Shown: positions 22,505 through 30,438 of the stretch, one piece after another | Layout of the letters: each line of letters opens with the position of its first letter | How positions within the stretch are numbered: the first letter of the stretch is position 1 | Source: Lachnospiraceae bacterium | Lineage (GTDB): Bacteria > Bacillota_A > Clostridia > Lachnospirales > Lachnospiraceae | Direction: 5' to 3' | DNA length: 37,947 nt | NCBI GenBank assembly: GCA_028694115.1 | Contig: JAQUUB010000040.1 | Location: 1 to 37,947 of the forward strand | Translations under genes and position numbers: made by a program | Notes under the pieces: model-generated | What the model was told of the DNA's origin: nothing | What the model saw: only the letters and a program-made list of their open reading frames with translations | Database searches by the model: none

Positions 22505-23917
22505 TTAAATCATAGATTTCCTTGCAAGCTTTTTTCCTTTTACCAGGAATATCGCAATTAAAAGAAGGCACAAGGCTCCTGCAGACATTGCTGCAAATGC
22601 GACATTCAGCCCGTGAATCAACGCTTTTTCCCCATAAGTAGAGACAGAATTGGTCGCAGTCATCGTCATAATTCCTACGAAAACAGCTGCTCCGATTGCT
22701 CCTGCAATAGTTCTGAGAGATGCAAGCAATGCTGTTGCATCTGCGGTATGGTGACTTGGCACATGACTGGTTCCCCAGGTTACCAACGGCATCATCAGAC
22801 AACCAATAGAAACACAGCGGATTACATTTAACACTGCTGGTATCACCAGCGACATATTCATAGTCACAAACACCATTCCAAGATTGCTGAAGAGCATACA
22901 GGCGGCCCCTGTCACAAACAGTTTTTTCATACCAAGCCTGTCATACATTTTCCCGGCCATGGGACTAAACACTGCCATGGCAAGAGAACCCGGAAGCGTC
23001 ACCAGACCAGAAATGGTCGCTGAATGTCGCAATATGCTCTGTACAAAAACCGGCATCATGACGGAGGAGCCCATCATAACAAGATACAGCAGCATACTGC
23101 CCAGAACACTCAAGGTAAATTCCTTATATTTCAGAATCCGCAATTCCAAAAATGGCTTGTCCATATGAAACTGCCTGTAGGTAAAGAGAATTCCACCTAC
23201 AATTCCTGCAGCTAAGGAAACCATCACCAGGGTACTGAACAATCCATAGGAACTGATATTTCCAATTCCAAGGGTAATTCCGCCAAATGCAAATGCACTC
23301 AGCACGAATGACAGTACATCGAATTTCTTCTTATAGGTCTCCAGCACATCAGCAAAGGCAAACATTCCAAATGCAAAGGAGCATACCATAATCACGATGG
23401 CAACATAGAAAATGCTTCTCCATCCGGTCCAATCAATCAACACCCCTGCAAGTGTTGGTGCGATGACCGGTGCTGCACTGACAGAAAGTCCATACCATCC
23501 CATGATTGTCCCCTTTTTTTCAATTGGATAGATGGTCAGGAGAATGACCTGTGCCATGGACGTCATAATTCCATTTCCAATAGCCTGTAGAACACGACCA
23601 CCCATCATAATGATAAATGTTGGTGCAATGGCGCAGATTACAAGTCCTGCAATAAAGGCGCTCATTCCAGTCAGGTAAAGACGCTTTGTGGGGAAACGTG
23701 TAATCAAAAATGCGGTCAGTGGCATCGTGATTCCCATTGCCAGTGAATAACCGCTTGTCAGCCACTGTCCGGTTGCGACACCGATATTCAGATCCGTCGC
23801 AATTGCCGGCAGAGCTGTTGTCAGGGCTGTCGCAAGCATAGATGATGCGATGCATGAAATCAAGATGTTCACAAATATCAAAGTTCTTCTTTTATCGGTT
23901 ACAACATTACTGTTCAT
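22505..23917 (-). CDS. MFS drug:H+ antiporter, DHA2 (EmrB/QacA-like) family
   Basis: Encodes 470 residues with about 14 hydrophobic segments. Family motifs: ATALTTALPAIATDLNIG in the first helix, TGQWLTSGYSLAMGITMPLT (DHA2 motif region), GGRVLQAIGNGIMTSMAQV and the antiporter motif C-like GWYGLSVSAAPVIAPTLAGV, and GWRSIFYV. Such pumps expel drugs, dyes or bile-type compounds using the proton gradient. The start overlaps the MarR stop by ATGA (23914-23917), so it is co-translated with its probable repressor. The ATG at 23917 has AAGGAA upstream, within the MarR gene. Confidence 0.9.
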   Translation of the reverse strand: MNSNVVTDKRRTLIFVNILISCIASSMLATALTTALPAIATDLNIGVATGQWLTSGYSLAMGITMPLTAFLITRFPTKRLYLTGMSAFIAGLVICAIAPTFIIMMGGRVLQAIGNGIMTSMAQVILLTIYPIEKKGTIMGWYGLSVSAAPVIAPTLAGVLIDWTGWRSIFYVAIVIMVCSFAFGMFAFADVLETYKKKFDVLSFVLSAFAFGGITLGIGNISSYGLFSTLVMVSLAAGIVGGILFTYRQFHMDKPFLELRILKYKEFTLSVLGSMLLYLVMMGSSVMMPVFVQSILRHSATISGLVTLPGSLAMAVFSPMAGKMYDRLGMKKLFVTGAACMLFSNLGMVFVTMNMSLVIPAVLNVIRCVSIGCLMMPLVTWGTSHVPSHHTADATALLASLRTIAGAIGAAVFVGIMTMTATNSVSTYGEKALIHGLNVAFAAMSAGALCLLLIAIFLVKGKKLARKSMI

Positions 23918-24375
23918 TCTAATTCCTTCTTTCCTGATGGTTCTATATCTGCCTGTTTCTTTTTATAATAGGACAGGATTCTTTTCTTTAAATCCATATA
24001 CTGCTTGAAATCCTCTTCTCCCAATGCGTCAATCAATCCGGATACACTGTTTGCGAATGTTTCCTTTATGAGCGAATTCTTTTCTATTCCTGCGGGTAAG
24101 ATTTTTACCAGAGTCTGTCTGTGATTGTCCGGGTCCTGATACCGCAGGACAAGCTCTCTTTTTTCCATATTTTTTAGGATTACTGCCGTCCGCGCAGAGC
24201 TGACATTTAAAATATTGCTTATTTCTTTTGGATTTACATCCTCCTGTGCATTTACCAGATAACTGAGGACATAATTCTCTCCCTTTACAGATTCTGTCAG
24301 AACCGATGCATTCTTTAATTTTGAAAGAGAATGCTGTAATGCTGCAAATTCTTCTATGTATGTTTTTTTATCCAT
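23914..24375 (-). CDS. MarR-family transcriptional regulator
   Basis: Encodes 153 residues with the MarR winged helix: YVLSYLVNAQEDVNPKEISN, ILNVSSARTAVILKNMEKRE, then the wing LVLRYQDPDNHRQTLVKILP with the characteristic D-P-D-x-R/H-x segment. The ATG at 24375, with AAGGAGGA upstream, is chosen over the longer frame, whose first 25 codons would cover the promoter and operator. It overlaps the efflux gene and probably represses both through the palindrome at 24397-24417. Confidence 0.9.
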   Translation of the reverse strand: MDKKTYIEEFAALQHSLSKLKNASVLTESVKGENYVLSYLVNAQEDVNPKEISNILNVSSARTAVILKNMEKRELVLRYQDPDNHRQTLVKILPAGIEKNSLIKETFANSVSGLIDALGEEDFKQYMDLKKRILSYYKKKQADIEPSGKKELE

Positions 24376-24396
24376 AAATTCCTCCTTTTCAATCCG

Positions 24397-24444
24397 ATTG
24401 CTAACGACATTAGCAATTAAAACATATTTTGACATTATTGTCAA
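24397..24444 (-). promoter_or_regulatory. Promoter and MarR operator
   Basis: Minus strand: TTGACA (24444-24439), 17 bases, TTTAAT (24421-24416). Directly after the -10 is a perfect inverted repeat with eight-base arms, ATTGCTAA (24397-24404) and TTAGCAAT (24410-24417), five bases apart. A second repeat, TTGACATTATTGTCAA, includes the -35. Both are well placed for repression by the MarR protein. Confidence 0.75.
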
Positions 24445-24575
24445 CCTCAAAGATAATTAAAGGCAACAGATATAGCAGATATTAACTTGTTGGATTTGCC
24501 TTCGCTATGGGAAGCGGAAAGGTTTGCTGAAATAAGTGTGTATCCATGCTATACTTTATGAGTAAATTTTATTCA

Positions 24576-24604
24576 TTGACTTTTGCCATATATGGTCATA
24601 TAAT
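24576..24604 (+). promoter_or_regulatory. Promoter and operator of the second TetR gene
   Basis: TTGACT (24576-24581), a 17-base spacer and TATAAT (24599-24604) form a strong promoter. The spacer contains the perfect 10-base palindrome CCATATATGG (24586-24595), a plausible TetR site. The next start codon, with GGAGG, is 17 bases after the -10, so the leader is very short. Confidence 0.65.
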
Positions 24605-24621
24605 TTCTTTGGAGGTGAATT

Positions 24622-25194
24622 ATGCAAAGAATAACCAAAAATCCAGAAACTAGACGACAGGAAATAATAGATGCGGCTATTGGCTTATTTGTTGAAAAGG
24701 GCTATGAACATACGAGTATGCTTGATATAACTAAAAATATTAATGTATCACAGGGTTTGTGCTATCGTTATTTTAAGTCAAAAGAAGAAATATATCAGGC
24801 GGTGTTGAAGTTATACGTAGAACAAGGGGTAGATTGTTTTAATGCTATGATACAAAATAAGAATTGCTCGCTTTTTGAACTTATTGATACCCTTCCAGCA
24901 TTGCATGATATGGTAACAGAAGATAATGAATACCATAAATTTTTTAATTCACCTGGTAATTCTAATTTTCATCTACAGATGGAAATTGCTTTAGTAAATG
25001 AACTTATTCCTATTCTCACAGAACGACTTGAATCAGCTAAGGAAAATAGAGAAATTAATATTGAAAATCCAACGCTATTAGCAACTTTCTTTTTCTATGG
25101 GCAACTAGGAATATGGCAAAGAGATGATATCGAAAATAAGGAAAAAATAAAATATATAAGAGAGTATGCAAAAACGCTATTGGAAAGGAACTAA
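24622..25194 (+). CDS. TetR/AcrR family transcriptional regulator
   Basis: Encodes 190 residues. The DNA-binding part reads TRRQEIIDAAIGLFVEKGYE, HTSMLDITKNINVSQGLCYR and YFKSKEEIYQAVL (about 10-60), a standard TetR helix-turn-helix. The remainder is helical and fits the ligand domain. GGAGG lies seven bases before the ATG. The gene and the serine hydrolase downstream (42 bases) are distinctly AT-rich compared with neighbours, which suggests they arrived together. A palindrome inside the promoter suggests autorepression. Confidence 0.88.
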   Translation: MQRITKNPETRRQEIIDAAIGLFVEKGYEHTSMLDITKNINVSQGLCYRYFKSKEEIYQAVLKLYVEQGVDCFNAMIQNKNCSLFELIDTLPALHDMVTEDNEYHKFFNSPGNSNFHLQMEIALVNELIPILTERLESAKENREINIENPTLLATFFFYGQLGIWQRDDIENKEKIKYIREYAKTLLERN

Positions 25195-25236
25195 TATAAC
25201 CTATAATTTTATATAGGTTTATATTTTGGTAGTTAA

Positions 25237-26691
25237 ATGAATAAAATTTACTCATTATCTTTATTTGTTAGTATGTTTTTAATAATGGTACTTATATGTA
25301 CTTTGATATTATTTACGTCAAATTGTGTTTACGCTGATACAAAGCAGGAGAAAACCGATATGGAAACAGATATTTCAAAGAAAAAAGCGAAAGAAATTGA
25401 TGACCTTATTAAAAAGACATGGCAGTCAATTCCAATTGACAATCTATCTATAACAATTACAAATCAAGAAGAAGAATTGTTTTCTATGAACTATGGTTCG
25501 GGAATAACTGATAGTTCTTCTTTTGTACTTGGTTCTACAAGTAAAGCGTTTACTGCCTTGGCTATGCTTCAATTATTGGAAAAATTTTCAATAAGTATTG
25601 ACACACCAATCTGTCACTATTTACCAGAAATAAACGGTAAAGATGAAATAACTATTAGAGATTTACTTAATCATACTAGTGGTATAGGCACTTACGAAAC
25701 AATAGATAACCTTAAATTTTCTGGTAAATATAGTGCGTTTGAATACTCTAATGCTAATTACAATCTAATTGGTAGAGTTATAGAAGTGATAACAGGAAAT
25801 ACCTTTTCAAATTATGTCGAAACACAAATTTTCACCCCTTTAAAAATGGAACAAAGCTTCGCTTTTTCAGATAAGGCAAAATCACAAGTAATGCAGGGAT
25901 ATAAAACATATTTTGGATTTTCTTTACCATATGACACAAAAGTTCCAAATGAATATTCATGGATACAGGAACCTTCGGGATATTTATGTTCAAGCACTAC
26001 TGATATGGGAATTTTTTGGCGGTATATGATGAAGTACTCATATGAGGGAAAGCAATTATCAAAAATAGTCAAAGAAATTGGCGTATTAGTAAAGAATAGT
26101 CCTGCTATTGAAGATATTTATATCAATAACGATGGCATATATAGTGCGGGTTGGATAAACAAAACGATAAACAATGTTGATATCCTCTACCATACAGGAA
26201 AATTATCTAATTTCTGTAGTTTTTCCGCATTAATTCAAGACAAGGAACTGGGCATATCAATTACGTGTAACTTCGGAGATTTCTTAGTAGGCACAAACCA
26301 GATTGAGCACTTATATGAGGGAATAACTTCAATTTTGATTGACAAGGATATCACGAATTCTATAAATCCATATGACTATTTCACAAAACATTCGGTTATA
26401 AATTTTGTATTACTGATGCTGCTTATGTTATGCAGTTTGCCATTTATATTATATTATTTTTATTCAGTAATAACTACACTTAACATAGCAAATGGAATTA
26501 TATTGATTTTCGTGCATTTTGTTATTCCTTATATTCTATTTAATATATTTTCATTTATTGGTATATCTAGGGAAGCTATGGTTGATTTTGCTCCAGATAT
26601 AGTTTTAGTGTTTTCAACTGGTTCTATTATATTGTTTATAACAGGACTTTGGAAAATATACACATTTGTAGATTTTAATTCATTACTTTAA
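25237..26691 (+). CDS. Membrane-anchored serine hydrolase (class C beta-lactamase / FmtA-like)
   Basis: Encodes 484 residues: an N-terminal membrane or signal segment (about 5-27), an extracellular catalytic domain, and about three C-terminal membrane helices (about 388-475). The penicillin-binding fold motifs are complete: Ser100-x-x-Lys103 in LGSTSKAF, Tyr170-Ser-Asn in FEYSNANYN, and His319-Thr-Gly in YHTGKLSNF. The HTSGI helix is also present. Such proteins hydrolyse or transesterify peptides, D-amino-acid esters or peptidoglycan; the substrate is unknown. The ribosome site is weak (GGT only). It is AT-rich and follows a TetR gene that probably controls it. Confidence 0.85.
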   Translation: MNKIYSLSLFVSMFLIMVLICTLILFTSNCVYADTKQEKTDMETDISKKKAKEIDDLIKKTWQSIPIDNLSITITNQEEELFSMNYGSGITDSSSFVLGSTSKAFTALAMLQLLEKFSISIDTPICHYLPEINGKDEITIRDLLNHTSGIGTYETIDNLKFSGKYSAFEYSNANYNLIGRVIEVITGNTFSNYVETQIFTPLKMEQSFAFSDKAKSQVMQGYKTYFGFSLPYDTKVPNEYSWIQEPSGYLCSSTTDMGIFWRYMMKYSYEGKQLSKIVKEIGVLVKNSPAIEDIYINNDGIYSAGWINKTINNVDILYHTGKLSNFCSFSALIQDKELGISITCNFGDFLVGTNQIEHLYEGITSILIDKDITNSINPYDYFTKHSVINFVLLMLLMLCSLPFILYYFYSVITTLNIANGIILIFVHFVIPYILFNIFSFIGISREAMVDFAPDIVLVFSTGSIILFITGLWKIYTFVDFNSLL

Positions 26692-26718
26692 TAAGGAGCG
26701 GTGCATGATAAAATATGA

Positions 26719-26964
26719 AACACAAATGATTTTCAGAATGAATTCATTTTATTAAAGAGCGGAAATAACTTTTCTGTTGCATTGCCACCGTTGAATTCAG
26801 ATATGGCAAATCAGATTTTTATAGATTCGTATTTATTTGATTTTCTGGGGACAGATATGCCAAGACGTGAGGTGAAAATAGAGAACCAGCTTACTGAGTC
26901 TCTCCCGGAGAAATTGAAAAGCAGTTTACCGTCTATTGAAGAGATAGAAAAAGAGGTGGAATAA
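26719..26964 (+). pseudogene. DUF1016/YhcG-type PDDEXK nuclease, internally deleted
   Basis: The frame without a start gives NEFILLKSGNNFSVALPPLN, SDMANQIFIDSYLFDFLG and TDMPRREVKIENQL, the segment that precedes the nuclease core in DUF1016 proteins. It then passes directly to ESLPEKLKSSLPSIEEIEKE, their C-terminal end. The catalytic PD-(D/E)XK core between them is missing, with the frame kept. The N-terminal domain is also missing. It is a decayed gene; the family call rests on the two end motifs. Confidence 0.5.
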
Positions 26965-27025
26965 ATTTAGGCAGGTTGCTGGTCACAGAATGAACAGTAA
27001 CTACATATGGACTTATAAGTAATCC

Positions 27026-27045
27026 TCTACGATAGGTAGGTCGTA
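27026..27045. promoter_or_regulatory. Candidate operator upstream of the HTH-desulfoferrodoxin gene
   Basis: An inverted repeat, TACGA (27028-27032) and TCGTA (27041-27045), occurs about 90 bases upstream of the start. TCTACG at 27026 recurs at 27761, upstream of the flavoprotein gene. The region 26965-27136 holds no other gene; an extended -10-like TGCTATGAT lies at 27061-27069. Confidence 0.35.
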
Positions 27046-27136
27046 ATGAAGCCATAAATCTGCTATGATAAGTATATGGTAACTATTCAGCAAGTCTGTG
27101 CATGTACTGCATATGAAAAGAAAGCGGGTGATTGTT

Positions 27137-27718
27137 ATGAGCTATGTAACTGGAAAATTAATTAAAGAATTAAGAGAACGAAAAAATCTAACACAGAAAA
27201 ATCTGGCTGATATCATGCAGATCAGCGATAAGACCATATCAAAGTGGGAAACAGACAGAGGTTTGCCAGATATTGGTTTGATAGAAACATTAGCACGTAG
27301 TTTAGATGTATCGGTAGCAGAATTGCTAACCGGAGAATATGCAGTGAATTCGAATCGTTCATCAAATATGAGTAAAACAAAGTTCTATGTATGTCCAGTC
27401 TGTGGAAATGTAATTCAGTCAACGGGTGAGGGAACATACACCTGCTGTGGAATTGTTTTACCATTGCTGCAGGTTGAGGATTTCGATGAGCGGCATGAAA
27501 TAAAGATTGATACGATGGATAATGAATTTTATGTGTATATGGATCATCCTATGACAAAAGAGCATTATATTTCATTTCTTGCATATGTAACTTCAGACAG
27601 AATGCAATTTGTAAAATTGTATCCGGAGCAGGGGGTAGACTGTAGATTTACAAGGAGAGGACATGGATTTATTTATGCATACTGTAATCAGCATGGATTA
27701 TTCAAGGTGAGAATTTAA
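27137..27718 (+). CDS. XRE helix-turn-helix fused to a desulfoferrodoxin-like (superoxide reductase) domain
   Basis: Encodes 193 residues. Residues 5-62 are an XRE/HTH_3 DNA-binding domain (GKLIKELRERKNLTQKNLAD, ISDKTISKWETDRGLPDI). Residues 83-193 follow desulfoferrodoxin: CPVCG and TCC give Cys86, Cys89, Cys103 and Cys104 for a rubredoxin-type iron. His120, His137 and His143 (HPMTKEH), with Cys183 and His186 (YCNQHGLFK), match the four-His one-Cys site of superoxide reductase. The residue before His120 is Arg where the enzyme has a catalytic Lys. The fusion suggests a regulator that senses superoxide or iron redox state. The ATG at 27137 is chosen because upstream in-frame codons have no ribosome site. 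Confidence 0.88.
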   Translation: MSYVTGKLIKELRERKNLTQKNLADIMQISDKTISKWETDRGLPDIGLIETLARSLDVSVAELLTGEYAVNSNRSSNMSKTKFYVCPVCGNVIQSTGEGTYTCCGIVLPLLQVEDFDERHEIKIDTMDNEFYVYMDHPMTKEHYISFLAYVTSDRMQFVKLYPEQGVDCRFTRRGHGFIYAYCNQHGLFKVRI

Positions 27719-27761
27719 ATGGGATTTTTTTGTGGAACAACAATACAATATTGTGATGATT

Positions 27762-27774
27762 CTACGGAACGTAG
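27762..27774. promoter_or_regulatory. Candidate operator upstream of the flavoprotein gene
   Basis: CTACG (27762-27766) and CGTAG (27770-27774) form an inverted repeat about 60 bases before the flavoprotein start. It shares TCTACG with the repeat upstream of the HTH-desulfoferrodoxin gene, so both may bind the same regulator. Confidence 0.35.
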
Positions 27775-27832
27775 GGTGCAGTAATATTTCCTTTATGAGA
27801 GAATGAACAAAAAGTATATGGAGGAAATATCT

Positions 27833-28504
27833 ATGAAGTTTGTTATTTTTAACGGAAGTCCATCTGGAAAAAATAGTGCTACCAATGCATTGGGAGAAGC
27901 ATTTTTGTCAGGTGCCGCACAGGCGGGCGCCGAGGTCCAGAATATCTTTCTTGTGGAGAAAAAAATTGGATATTGTCAGGGCTGCTTTTCCTGCTGGTTC
28001 AAGACTCCTGGAAAATGTGTCATTCGGGATGATATGCAGGAGCTGATTGAAAAATACATGAACGCTGATGTGGTTTGCCTGGCTACACCGGTGTTTACAT
28101 GGAATATGACGGCAAACCTGAAAGCCTTTGTGGATCGGCTTGCACCACTCAAGTCACCCCGAATGATTCAGGAGAATAATGGTTTTGATCTGGCGGATGC
28201 AAAGGCCAAAAGTCAAAAGTTCGTTGTCCTTTCCAACTGTGGATTTCCAGGAAGCAATAATTTTGAAACGCTCAAAACTGTTATGGCTACCTGTAATCCG
28301 GTCCTTGAAATATACAGAAACTGTGGAAAGCTACTAAAGAGCACAGAAAGTGCTATACAGGAAATTGTGCAATCGTATTTGAAAATCGTGGAGGAAGCCG
28401 GTTATGAAATGGCTGCGACCGGAGCAGTATCTATTGCCACAAGAAAAAAACTGGACATGGAACTTATGCCAGTACGGGAATATGTTAAATATTTAGGGAT
28501 GTAA
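27833..28504 (+). CDS. NAD(P)H-dependent FMN reductase / iron-sulfur flavoprotein-like protein
   Basis: Encodes 223 residues. The N-terminal MKFVIFNGSPSGKNSATNAL is the FMN-phosphate loop of flavodoxin-fold reductases. A cluster of four cysteines, Cys48, Cys51, Cys54 and Cys62 (CQGCFSCWFKTPGKC), follows, as in iron-sulfur flavoproteins and related reductases. ATPVFTWNMTANLKAFVDRL is the second FMN-contact segment. The ATG at 27833 has GGAGG seven bases upstream. It lies just downstream of the HTH-desulfoferrodoxin gene, which suggests a redox-stress pair, though a separate promoter is likely. The substrate is unknown. Confidence 0.85.
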   Translation: MKFVIFNGSPSGKNSATNALGEAFLSGAAQAGAEVQNIFLVEKKIGYCQGCFSCWFKTPGKCVIRDDMQELIEKYMNADVVCLATPVFTWNMTANLKAFVDRLAPLKSPRMIQENNGFDLADAKAKSQKFVVLSNCGFPGSNNFETLKTVMATCNPVLEIYRNCGKLLKSTESAIQEIVQSYLKIVEEAGYEMAATGAVSIATRKKLDMELMPVREYVKYLGM

Positions 28505-28665
28505 CTGCGTCCTCCGAGTTTCGCTGCATGCCAGATATTTCTTAAGCTTTCTGTTCCAAGTGCCGCAATATCTGCTGGAATTGGAGATACTCTGAGTACT
28601 TCCAATGTAAATGCTCCATCAATTTTCCAAAAAGCATCCATATATTCTGGAATATATATTGACAA
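28505..28665 (-). pseudogene. Possible IS110-type transposase fragment
   Basis: On the minus strand the peptide IPEYMDAFWKIDGAFTLEVL, then RVSPIPADIAALGTESLRNI and WHAAKLGGRS resembles the central part of IS110-family transposases (pattern AF-LEVLK-AP-PADI--LG---I--IW--AKLRG). It has no start, no catalytic DEDD residues and no C-terminal Ser motif, and abuts the flavoprotein stop. The family call is tentative. Confidence 0.4.
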
Positions 28666-28769
28666 ATATCCAGTGTAAGACCATATTTAAGAAAGCACAG
28701 TAACTGTTCAGTACCTGAGCAGTTACATTCAAAAATCCATTCAGAATCATCTTCGGTGATGGTATTTTA

Positions 28770-28928
28770 ATGGCTGCATTAAGTGAAGGAGATTTAGAAA
28801 GAGTTTCTGAACTTGTTGTCGATGGTCAAATTATGCGTTTTGATTGTGGACATGGTATTCATATTGAAAAGCCAAGGGAATTCATTTGTGAAAAGGTATT
28901 TGAAAAAACAACAGGCTGCTTATGTTGA
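28770..28928 (+). pseudogene. Alpha/beta-hydrolase-like C-terminal remnant
   Basis: A 52-codon frame contains LSEGDLERVSELV and IMRFDCGHGIHIEKPREFI, the final beta strand and catalytic-His loop (GHGIH) of alpha/beta hydrolases. The nucleophile and acid regions are absent. The last ten residues are unrelated and run into the ribosome site of the next gene. It is likely a gene end left by deletion. Confidence 0.5.
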
Positions 28929-28956
28929 AGACTTGAAAAAAAGGAGGAGAAAAAAT

Positions 28957-29670
28957 ATGATTTGTTCGGAAGTTATAGAAAAATTGCAATCATATTCGTC
29001 AGAAAAATATAAAGCGAATGTAGTAAAGATGGGAATACCCGAAAAGTGCAGTATTGGAGTTCCAACATCAGATATACGGAAATTAGCCAAAGAAATAGGC
29101 AAATCAAATGAATTAGCGTTTGATTTGTGGGAAACTGGTTATCATGAGGCAAAGCTGTTAGCGGTGCTTTTGTTTGAAAAAAATAAAATCTCTCATGCAG
29201 ATATAGAAAAACTTATGAGTGGTGTTTTTTCATGGGATTTGTGTGATCATTTATGCAAAAATCTGATTATAAAAATTAAGAATTACGATGAATTTATTGT
29301 AAAATGGAGTAATTCTACAGAAATATATAAAATGAGGGCGGCTTTTACGTTAATTGCTTCTGCCGCAATACATGATAATAAAATAACAGAAGATACTATA
29401 GATAAATATTTAGAGTTGATCAAAGAATGCTCAAGTGTCCAACAGGAACATGTAAAAAAAGCTGTATCATGGGCTTTGAGAGAAATTGGAAAGATAGACT
29501 ATAAAAATAATGAGAAGGCACTCATATTGGCAAATGAGCTAAAAGAAAATGGGAATAAGACGCAAATTTGGATTGCCAAAGATGTATTAAAAGAGATTGA
29601 AAACGTAGTAAAGGTTGCAGGGCGAAAACGTCTTATATCTAAAAATACAAAAATGGGACAGGCTGATTAA
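28957..29670 (+). CDS. DNA alkylation repair protein (AlkD-like DNA glycosylase)
   Basis: Encodes 237 residues of HEAT-like helical repeats. AlkD removes N3- and N7-alkylated bases without flipping them out. The active-site set can be matched: Trp93 and Asp97 in FSWDLCDH, Arg127 in KMRAAF and Trp172 in VSWALREIGK, corresponding to the Trp/Asp/Arg/Trp set of the Bacillus enzyme. PTSDIRKLAKEIGKS is the typical first repeat. The ATG at 28957 follows AAGGAGGAG; the longer frame upstream overlaps a remnant and is rejected. The gene stands alone among remnants and seems intact. Confidence 0.88.
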   Translation: MICSEVIEKLQSYSSEKYKANVVKMGIPEKCSIGVPTSDIRKLAKEIGKSNELAFDLWETGYHEAKLLAVLLFEKNKISHADIEKLMSGVFSWDLCDHLCKNLIIKIKNYDEFIVKWSNSTEIYKMRAAFTLIASAAIHDNKITEDTIDKYLELIKECSSVQQEHVKKAVSWALREIGKIDYKNNEKALILANELKENGNKTQIWIAKDVLKEIENVVKVAGRKRLISKNTKMGQAD

Positions 29671-29714
29671 ATTCCAGTTGCAATAGATATGGAAGAAGTT
29701 GTGGAGAAGACAAA

Positions 29715-29849
29715 ATGAAAATATTTATTATCGGTGGAAGCGGTTCGGGAAAATCTTTTTTAGCTGATAAATTGTCAAAGGACTTGGGTAATTTGTTGTT
29801 CATAAGTCATGAATGGCTTTGGCATAACTTACCTCTGTATAAATGTTAA
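29715..29849 (+). pseudogene. P-loop kinase N-terminal stub
   Basis: The frame MKIFIIGGSGSGKSFLADKL then SKDLGN has a textbook Walker A (GGSGSGKS) of a small nucleoside- or adenylate-kinase-like protein, but ends at codon 45 after unrelated residues (EWLWHNLPLYKC). It has no Walker B and no lid. It is a 5' fragment of a deleted gene. Confidence 0.6.
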
Positions 29850-30116
29850 AAGGAGCCCACACAGGGACTCCTCCGATCGCAGGCCTCGCAAGCTACTGCA
29901 ATCTATTCACTGGAATAAGTATAGAGTACTTTAATAATGCTGTCAATGGAAATTTCACAAGGATTTTTGCGATGTTCAAGTCGTTATACCATCCAGTTCA
30001 CAATAGTTTATGCAGAAAAAAAAAATTCCCAAATTTATAATAGGGTTATGGATATTCAAGAATCAGTTAATTTCTGAATAAACTATAGATTTGCAAAGGA
30101 GAAAGGGTGTATTATT
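29850..30116. other. Intergenic stretch without a recognisable gene
   Basis: An open frame of 65 codons (29843-30040, starting LKGAHTGTPPIAGLA) overlaps the kinase stub and resembles nothing I know. AGGAGCCC / GGGACTCCT at 29850-29873 can form a hairpin but has no T-run. I see nothing else supported here. Confidence 0.35.
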
Positions 30117-30194
30117 ATGGGCGAATTGTCAAAATTACCTAATAGCAGAAGAAGGTTTGAAAACTACTCCATGCTGGTGCTTTCAAACCTATAA
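30117..30194 (+). pseudogene. Possible TfoX C-terminal-domain fragment
   Basis: ATG at 30117 with AAAGGAGAAAGGG upstream begins MGELSKLPN, the start of stand-alone TfoX_C proteins (pattern M-G-x-L-x-x-L-P-N-I). It then loses similarity and stops at codon 26. Between 30185 and 30313 another open stretch (DASPKYMFSLDRFDYSRDGI) is unrecognised. The imperfect repeat GCCACAAAT / ATTTGTGGC (30318-30350) could be a weak terminator. Confidence 0.35.
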
Positions 30195-30438
30195 GTGATG
30201 CTTCCCCTAAATATATGTTTTCGCTTGATCGGTTTGATTATTCAAGAGATGGTATAGTGCATATAAATATAGTCGATTTTTTACCTGAAAAAGTCGGTCG
30301 CAATCTATCTTAGCGCCACAAATACTGAAAAAGTTAGAATTTGTGGCACTTAAATAAAAATTATTATATATGTATTCTTTATATAATCTTTATAAGTTCC
30401 CTTTATACTCATCGTATCAAAAAGAAAAGAGGGAAAAC

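Noticed and set aside
29843..30040. 65-codon open frame after the P-loop kinase stub
   Set aside because: It overlaps the stub's stop, has no convincing ribosome site and resembles no known family.
29850..30438. Search for a lantibiotic precursor peptide upstream of the LanF gene
   Set aside because: No short frame with a leader plus Cys/Ser/Thr-rich core and ribosome site was found here or at 34648-34780.
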